Below are positions 60,036-64,000 of a stretch of DNA of 64,000 bases, one piece after another. Under the pieces are notes generated by a model. It searched no databases and was not told where the DNA came from. It saw only the letters and a program-made list of their open reading frames with translations. Source of the DNA: Bacillota bacterium. Lineage in GTDB: Bacteria; Bacillota; UBA4882; UBA8346. How positions within the stretch are numbered: position 1 is the first letter of the stretch; each line of letters starts with the position of its first letter. Where the stretch lies: positions 372,001-436,000 of the forward strand of contig JAEYGI010000040.1 of the NCBI GenBank assembly GCA_023402395.1, written 5' to 3'. Both the position numbers and the translations under genes were made by a program.

Positions 60036-60287
60036 GGAAATTTCCTTTCCGAAGCGCGCCGCCTCCCTGGGAAAGTGGGAAATTAGTTTTCCGGGCTGGC
60101 GCGCGGAGCCACAAACTCCGGAAATTGATTTTCCAAACCACTCCGGCATTGGCGCCGACGTGGAAAACCGGTTTCCGGGAAGGACCGCCCGGCGGGACGG
60201 TGGATCCGGCCGGCGCTCAAAAACGGAAAGCATTTTTCCCAAATAACTTTGGCAAATATTTGCCACGGAATTTCTGTTGACAAACTC
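60036..60287. repeat. Repeat array D: palindromes every 42 or 63 bp
   Basis: Near-palindromic 15-mers GGAAATTTCCTTTCC (60036), GGAAATTAGTTTTCC (60078), GGAAATTGATTTTCC (60120), GGAAAACCGGTTTCC (60162), GGAAAGCATTTTTCC (60225) and a partial GGAATTTC (60267). Spacings are 42, 42, 42, 63 and 42, all multiples of 21. The intervening 27 bp are not conserved. A further palindrome GGCAAATATTTGCC is at 60251-60264. The array fills the nifV-tRNA gap and its last unit overlaps the tRNA promoter. Short ORFs pass through on both strands with 14-residue periodicity but lack an SD. Confidence 0.8.
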
Positions 60288-60306
60288 CCGGCGTTAGTGT
60301 TAAAAT
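60277..60306 (+). promoter_or_regulatory. Promoter of tRNA-Val
   Basis: TTGACA (60277-60282), 18-bp spacer, TAAAAT (60301-60306), 14 bp before the tRNA 5' end. Confidence 0.75.
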
Positions 60307-60319
60307 AGGTTTTGCCGAA

Positions 60320-60396
60320 GGGGGAGTAGCTCAGTTGGTTAGAGCGCTACGTTGACATCGTAGAGGTCAGCGGTTCGATCCCGTTCTTCCCCACCA
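60320..60396 (+). tRNA. tRNA-Val (anticodon GAC)
   Basis: 77 nt with all four arms: acceptor GGGGGAG / CTTCCCC with one G-U pair, D arm GCTC...GAGC, anticodon stem CTACG / CGTAG with loop TTGACAT (anticodon GAC), T arm with TTCGATC loop, discriminator A and encoded CCA (60394-60396). It reads GUC (and GUU by wobble) codons. Confidence 0.97.
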
Positions 60397-60410
60397 TATT
60401 TTTAGAATAA

Positions 60411-60437
60411 AACGAGGCATAGGCCTCGTTTTTGTTT
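60411..60437 (+). terminator. Terminator after tRNA-Val
   Basis: AACGAGGC (60411-60418) / GCCTCGTT (60423-60430) followed by TTTTGTTTT. Confidence 0.9.
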
Positions 60438-60471
60438 TGGAAAGAAGCAGGGCTTGTTCCTCTCATCGACA

Positions 60472-60500
60472 GTATACAAACTTTTACCTGCACATATAAT
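60472..60500 (+). promoter_or_regulatory. Possible sporulation (sigma E-like) promoter for the ytxC-like gene
   Basis: CATATAAT (60493-60500) resembles the sigma E/K -10 box CATANNNT, and GTATAC (60472-60477) lies 15 bp upstream. No good sigma-A -35 fits the same -10. Confidence 0.3.
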
Positions 60501-60607
60501 AGTGCTGGGATTCTGTGCGGGTAATCGAACGATCACGGGCTTGCGCGGCGGTATCCCGTTAATTCACGAAGCAGTGCGGCGCAAGTTCTCAGAATGGGGG
60601 GATTCGA

Positions 60608-61534
60608 ATGTCGGAGATCACCATCAGCACCCTCAACTCGGACCCGGAGATCCGGAACAATCTTTTAAAGGAAGTGGATTTTTTACACCGGGAAGGGATT
60701 AATGTTCAATTGACCGAGGTCAATTCCGGGAAATACATCTTTTTGAATTATGCCATTCAGGAGAACCAACCCGATCTGAAAGAAGCGCATGAAAAGATCC
60801 TCCGCTATTATCTGGCCAATATTTTGACGGATTTATTGATGAATACCATTACGCGGGAAAGCATGATGCGGATTGTCAAGGCCCGTTATCATTTTATCGC
60901 TCCCGGCGAGATGAAGACGATCGTCAAGAACGCCTATAATTTTCTAAACAACCTTTACGAAGACGGGGACATCAGTCAGGCTCTTTACCGGCACAATCAG
61001 ATTTTGACCTCGGTCAACCAATACCTGGAGACCGATTCGGAGTTGTTTTTGGAAGGCTTTTTACGGTTCCGGCTGAAGGAATATTGTCTGGAAATGGAAC
61101 AATCGGTGGAGAAGGCCATTGACAGCTTCCTGGTGGAGCGGGAGTATGTCGAATTCATCAAATTGCTCCAGTATTTCGTGGAGATTCAGGAGCCGCGCAT
61201 CGACGAGGTTCATGTGTTTATCCGGGATTCCCAAAACTTTTATCTGCTGGATGAAGAGAAGCAACCCATCGAGCAGCAGCATCTCGAGGATGTTTTGGCC
61301 GAACTGCGCAGCGAGAACACGGAGGTTGACTACGAAGATCTGTTGCTCAGCGCGTTGATTACGATTTCGCCGCGGCGGATCGTTCTTCACGTGCTGACCA
61401 AGATCGAGATCGTGGACACGATTATCAGCGTTTTTCAGGAACGGGCCATTCTTTGCCAGGGCTGCGACTTGTGCGGCCTCAGGCCGGTTCCGGTGGTGTC
61501 CAACCGGTCCCGGAGCCCTCATGTTCCCAAGTGA
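60608..61534 (+). CDS. YtxC-like sporulation protein
   Basis: 308 residues from ATG after GGGGGGATTCGA. Residues 165-285 match the YtxC-like family: RFRLKEYCLEMEQSVEKAID, EREYVEFIKLLQYFVEIQEP, VDYEDLLLSALITISPRRIV. The C-terminus has CQGCDLCGL, a possible metal-binding CxxC-type cluster. Predominantly helical and soluble. In B. subtilis ytxC is a gene of the sporulation regulon with no known mechanism. The start of this protein (residues 1-60) is less conserved. It stands alone, between two terminators. Confidence 0.8.
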   Translation: MSEITISTLNSDPEIRNNLLKEVDFLHREGINVQLTEVNSGKYIFLNYAIQENQPDLKEAHEKILRYYLANILTDLLMNTITRESMMRIVKARYHFIAPGEMKTIVKNAYNFLNNLYEDGDISQALYRHNQILTSVNQYLETDSELFLEGFLRFRLKEYCLEMEQSVEKAIDSFLVEREYVEFIKLLQYFVEIQEPRIDEVHVFIRDSQNFYLLDEEKQPIEQQHLEDVLAELRSENTEVDYEDLLLSALITISPRRIVLHVLTKIEIVDTIISVFQERAILCQGCDLCGLRPVPVVSNRSRSPHVPK

Positions 61535-61571
61535 AGGAAGCCGTTTACAGCCGAATTAGATTTAACTTCCC

Positions 61572-61599
61572 AAAACAGTCCGGTGCCCGGACTGTTTTT
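61572..61599 (+). terminator. Terminator after the ytxC-like gene
   Basis: AAAACAGTCCGG / CCGGACTGTTTTT with a 3-base loop. Confidence 0.9.
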
Positions 61600-61704
61600 G
61601 CGTGCTGATGGAATCGGGTCGCCTCATCCGGTTGGTTTCTTTCGGGGGCAAGATTGTCGGAGGCGAACCGATCTTTAAATTTTGACGAAGGATCAGATAT
61701 CCGA

Positions 61705-61733
61705 TTGACAGGAAGAGCGGGTTCTGGTAATCT
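61705..61733 (+). promoter_or_regulatory. Promoter of the pyr operon
   Basis: TTGACA (61705-61710), 17-bp spacer, TAATCT (61728-61733). Confidence 0.75.
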
Positions 61734-61746
61734 ATCGTTAATGAGG

Positions 61747-61779
61747 TCCTTTAAGACTAGTCCTGCGAGGCTAGGAAGG
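61747..61779 (+). promoter_or_regulatory. PyrR-binding site in the pyr leader
   Basis: TCCTTTAA, then CTAGTCCTGCGAGGCTAG, then GAAGG. This matches the binding-loop consensus AGTCCNGNGAGGCT of Bacillus pyr attenuators. PyrR with UMP bound here favours the downstream terminator. Confidence 0.8.
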
Positions 61780-61804
61780 CGGCAATAGATTATGGATTGA
61801 TTAT

Positions 61805-61837
61805 GCCTTCTTATGCCCTGCGTAAGAAGGCTTTTTT
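61805..61837 (+). terminator. pyr operon attenuator (conditional terminator)
   Basis: GCCTTCTTA (61805-61813) / TAAGAAGGC (61823-61831) followed by six T, between the PyrR site and pyrR. Confidence 0.85.
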
Positions 61838-61933
61838 AAGTAAGCGTCCCCGCTTGCGAAGGTTTTAGAAAGCCCCCCAATTTGAGCGGCCGGACGGTAA
61901 AATCGTTTTTTCAAAGCGAAGGAGGCGGTTTGG

Positions 61934-62494
61934 TTGTTGAAAGTCAAGGCCCAGGTCATGGACGAAGACAATATCCGGCGCGCTTTGTATCGCCTCTCCC
62001 ATGAGATTACCGAGCGGAACAAGGGAACCGACGATTTGATTTTGGTGGGAATCCGGACCCGGGGCGTTCCGCTGGCGAACCGGCTGGCGGAGTTCATCCG
62101 CGAACATGAGGGAGCCCAGATTCCCGTGGGAATGCTGGATATCACGTTTTACCGGGATGATCTCTCGCTAATCTCGCCGCAGCCGGTTTTGCATCGAACC
62201 GAGATCCCGGTGAAGATCACCAACCAGAAACTGATTTTGGTGGACGATGTCCTATTTACGGGACGGACGGTCCGGGCCGGCCTGGATGCGCTGATGGACC
62301 TGGGGCGGGCCGCCTGCATTCAGTTGGCGGTCTTGATCGACCGGGGGCATCGCGAACTTCCGATCCGCGCCGACTATGTCGGCAAGAACGTCCCCACTTC
62401 CACCCGGGAAGTGGTTCATGTCAAACTCAAAGAGATTGACGGCGAAGATTGCGTGGTCATCTCCGAAAACGAATCAACGGCAGAATCCCTTTAA
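61934..62494 (+). CDS. pyrR: Bifunctional pyr operon regulator / uracil phosphoribosyltransferase
   Basis: 186 residues from TTG at 61934 (SD AAGGAGGCGG). LILVGIRTRGVPLANRLAEF, then the PRPP-binding loop LILVDDVLFTGRTVRAGLDA and IDRGHRELPIRADYVGKNVPTS. It binds the leader RNA when UMP is high and terminates transcription; it has weak UPRT activity. The PyrR target is just upstream, so it autoregulates. Confidence 0.96.
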   Translation: MLKVKAQVMDEDNIRRALYRLSHEITERNKGTDDLILVGIRTRGVPLANRLAEFIREHEGAQIPVGMLDITFYRDDLSLISPQPVLHRTEIPVKITNQKLILVDDVLFTGRTVRAGLDALMDLGRAACIQLAVLIDRGHRELPIRADYVGKNVPTSTREVVHVKLKEIDGEDCVVISENESTAESL

Positions 62495-62539
62495 ACTGGC
62501 TCCGTGAAGCGGTAAAGGGAGGAACGGTCTGACAAAACT

Positions 62540-62564
62540 CCTCCCCGCCGCGGGAGGTTTTTTT
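62540..62564 (+). terminator. Terminator or second attenuator between pyrR and pyrB
   Basis: CCTCCC (62540-62545) / GGGAGG (62552-62557) followed by TTTTTTT. Bacillus has a PyrR attenuator at this point, but I do not see a clear PyrR loop here. Confidence 0.75.
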
Positions 62565-62584
62565 ATGGGACAAGCGGAGATTTT

Positions 62585-62780
62585 ACTATATCGGATGAAG
62601 TAAGTTTCTAATATAAAATTTGCATTCTTAAAGCCGAATGCAAATAAATCAAATCGGAATTTACTTCATCCGATTACATCTGAAATAAGTTGAATTAAAT
62701 TCATTAATTTTCCATCATGGCCGGCATTAAGGACATGATGTATAGATGTATATCAGAAATTCAATTCAACTTATATAATT
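62585..62780 (+). repeat. MITE-like double-hairpin repeat, copy 3
   Basis: Same orientation as copy 2. First hairpin 62590-62606 / 62658-62674 (one G-T mismatch), inner GCATTC / GAATGC. Second hairpin AAGTTGAATT / AATTCAACTT (outer arm near 62763-62772), inner CATCATG / CATGATG. It lies 19 bp before the pyrB ATG. Confidence 0.85.
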
Positions 62781-62798
62781 AAACTGGGGCGATGAAAA

Positions 62799-63740
62799 AT
62801 GAGCAAATTGCCGAAAGACCTTCTCGGACTGCGGGAGTTGTCCGCGGAGCAGATCGAGTTGATTTTGGACACGGCCACCGCCTGCAAGGATATTTTCAGC
62901 CGGGATCTGAAGAAGGTGCCGACCTTGCGGGGCAAGACCGTGGTCACCCTGTTCTTTGAACCGAGCACCCGGACCCGGACTTCGTTTGAGATCGCCGGGA
63001 AATGGATGAGCGCTGACGTGGTCAACCTGACGGTCTCCTCCAGCAGCGTGGCCAAGGGGGAAAGTTTCGTGGACACCGCCCGGACCATTGAGGCCATGGG
63101 CGTGGACCTGATCGTCATCCGGCACTCTCTGGGCGGAACCCCGAAGCTGCTGGCGGATTCGGTGGCCTCGCACGTCATCAACGCCGGGGACGGGGCGCAC
63201 GAGCATCCGACTCAAGGGCTGCTGGATCTGTTCACCATCCGCGAGAAAAAAGGGAAGATCGCCGGGCTGAACGTGGTCATTGTCGGCGATATCCTGCACA
63301 GCCGGGTCGCCAAGTCGAATATCTACGGCCTGACCAAGCTGGGCGCCAAGGTTACGGTGGTCGGACCGCCGACTCTGATTCCGCAGGGCATCCGGGAGTT
63401 GGGGGTGATGGTGGAAACCGATCTAGACAAGGCATTGGAGGGCGCCGATGTAGTGAACATCCTCCGGATTCAGCTGGAGCGGCAGACCAAAGCGTATTTT
63501 CCGACCTTGAAAGAGTATTCCAAGCTGTTCGGGGTCAATCTCGCCCGCGTCAATCAAGCGGGCTCCAATCTGCTGGTGATGCATCCCGGCCCCGCCAACC
63601 TCGGAGTCGAGATCAGCGAAGAAGTCTCGGTCCACGGACAATCGGTCATTACCGAGCAAGTGACCAACGGAGTGGCGGTCCGGATGGCGTTGTTGTACCT
63701 GTTAACCGGAGGAGGCGCTAAAGATGAAATATTGCATTAA
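62799..63740 (+). CDS. pyrB: Aspartate carbamoyltransferase catalytic chain
   Basis: 313 residues. The carbamoyl-phosphate motif is FFEPSTRTRTSFE; further signatures are GDGAHEHPTQGLLDL, VVIVGDILHSRVAKSNIYGL and VMHPGPANLGVEIS. It makes N-carbamoyl-aspartate in pyrimidine synthesis. Length is near the B. subtilis enzyme (304), and no pyrI regulatory gene is seen. The SD is weak (GGGGCGATGAAAA). It overlaps pyrC by 17 bases. Confidence 0.97.
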   Translation: MSKLPKDLLGLRELSAEQIELILDTATACKDIFSRDLKKVPTLRGKTVVTLFFEPSTRTRTSFEIAGKWMSADVVNLTVSSSSVAKGESFVDTARTIEAMGVDLIVIRHSLGGTPKLLADSVASHVINAGDGAHEHPTQGLLDLFTIREKKGKIAGLNVVIVGDILHSRVAKSNIYGLTKLGAKVTVVGPPTLIPQGIRELGVMVETDLDKALEGADVVNILRIQLERQTKAYFPTLKEYSKLFGVNLARVNQAGSNLLVMHPGPANLGVEISEEVSVHGQSVITEQVTNGVAVRMALLYLLTGGGAKDEILH

Positions 63741-64000
63741 AGGCGGGGAGATCATTGACCCGGCCGGAGGATATCTGGGATCTGGGGATATTTTGATTGA
63801 CGGCGGCCAGGTAGCGGCTATCGGACGCGAACTGCCGGCGGAAGGCGCGGAGATCATTATGGCGGCCGGAAAGATCGTCTATCCCGGACTGATCGATCTC
63901 CATACCCATTTGCGGGAGCCGGGCCGGGAGGATGAAGAAACCATTGCTACCGGAACCAAAGCGGCGGTCAAAGGCGGTTTCACCGGCGTAGCCTGCATGG
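63724..64000 (+). CDS. pyrC: Dihydroorotase, N-terminal part (runs off the window)
   Basis: 92 codons from ATG at 63724 (AGGAGGCG SD) stay open to the last base. The product starts MKYCIKGGEIIDPAGGYLGS and contains YPGLIDLHTHLREPG, the HxH metal motif of class I dihydroorotases. It cyclises carbamoyl-aspartate to dihydroorotate. It follows pyrB in the usual pyrB-pyrC order. Confidence 0.95.
   Translation, partial: MKYCIKGGEIIDPAGGYLGSGDILIDGGQVAAIGRELPAEGAEIIMAAGKIVYPGLIDLHTHLREPGREDEETIATGTKAAVKGGFTGVACM

Noticed and set aside
59954..60280. ORFs on both strands over array D
   Set aside because: No SD in any frame and repeated 14-residue patterns on both strands; explained better by the DNA repeat. 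Kept as an alternative in the finding.

Overview
The window reads as chromosomal DNA of an endospore-forming, probably anaerobic, nitrogen-fixing member of the Bacillota (Firmicutes). CodY, the dacF-spoIIAA-spoIIAB-sigma F operon, BofC-like and YtxC-like genes, a SpoIVFA-like gene beside rplU-prp-rpmA, and PyrR attenuation all point there. A predicted outer-membrane beta-barrel with a signal peptide and a terminal Phe suggests a diderm (two-membrane) Firmicute, perhaps near the Hydrogenispora/Limnochordia group; that placement is inference. Genes are mostly on the + strand, in fairly GC-rich DNA with frequent TTG/GTG starts.

Layout. 1-2.3 kb: end of a XerC-type recombinase gene, codY and the porin-like gene. 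2.3-5.4 kb: an AT-rich accessory stretch with an IS4-type transposase remnant, a GNAT-Rnk fusion gene, a second GNAT gene, a perfect 20-bp hairpin and repeat array A. 5.5-28 kb: housekeeping genes (FAH-family enzyme, YgiQ, guaB, pgsA, PrsW, YebC, an EF-G paralogue, heparinase-like protein, SatD plus DUF3307, ferredoxin, degenerate LytM protein, two linked radical-SAM genes, RNase E/G, L21-Prp-L27). 28-43 kb: an operon of a secreted propeller-like protein and a 4,249-residue secreted multidomain protein of mosaic base composition, bracketed by repeat arrays B and C. 43.1-46.1 kb: dacF and the spoIIA operon with a recognisable sigma H promoter. 46.2-49.3 kb: a truncated redoxin-like gene cut by a MITE-like repeat, then folP-folK-larE. 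49.4-60 kb: a compact Mo-nitrogenase cluster nifH-I1-I2-D-K-E-N-B, a [2Fe-2S] ferredoxin gene and nifV. 60-64 kb: repeat array D, tRNA-Val(GAC), ytxC-like gene, then pyrR-pyrB-pyrC with a PyrR-responsive attenuator.

The most unusual signal is non-coding. Four intergenic arrays (A 5055-5348, B 28040-28438, C 42669-43045, D 60036-60287) are built on an exact or near-exact 21-bp lattice, i.e. two DNA helical turns. A and C share a higher-order order of five unit types (105 bp). The A/B/C cores resemble DnaA boxes (TTATNCACA). B and C lie in opposite orientations on either side of the giant-protein operon. D repeats a GGAAA/TTTCC palindrome every 42 or 63 bp after nifV. Separately, a ~190-bp repeat made of two nested hairpins occurs three times (46384-46568, 57026-57214, 62585-62780), and one copy truncates a gene. 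I could not search databases; names rest on recognisable motifs and gene order.
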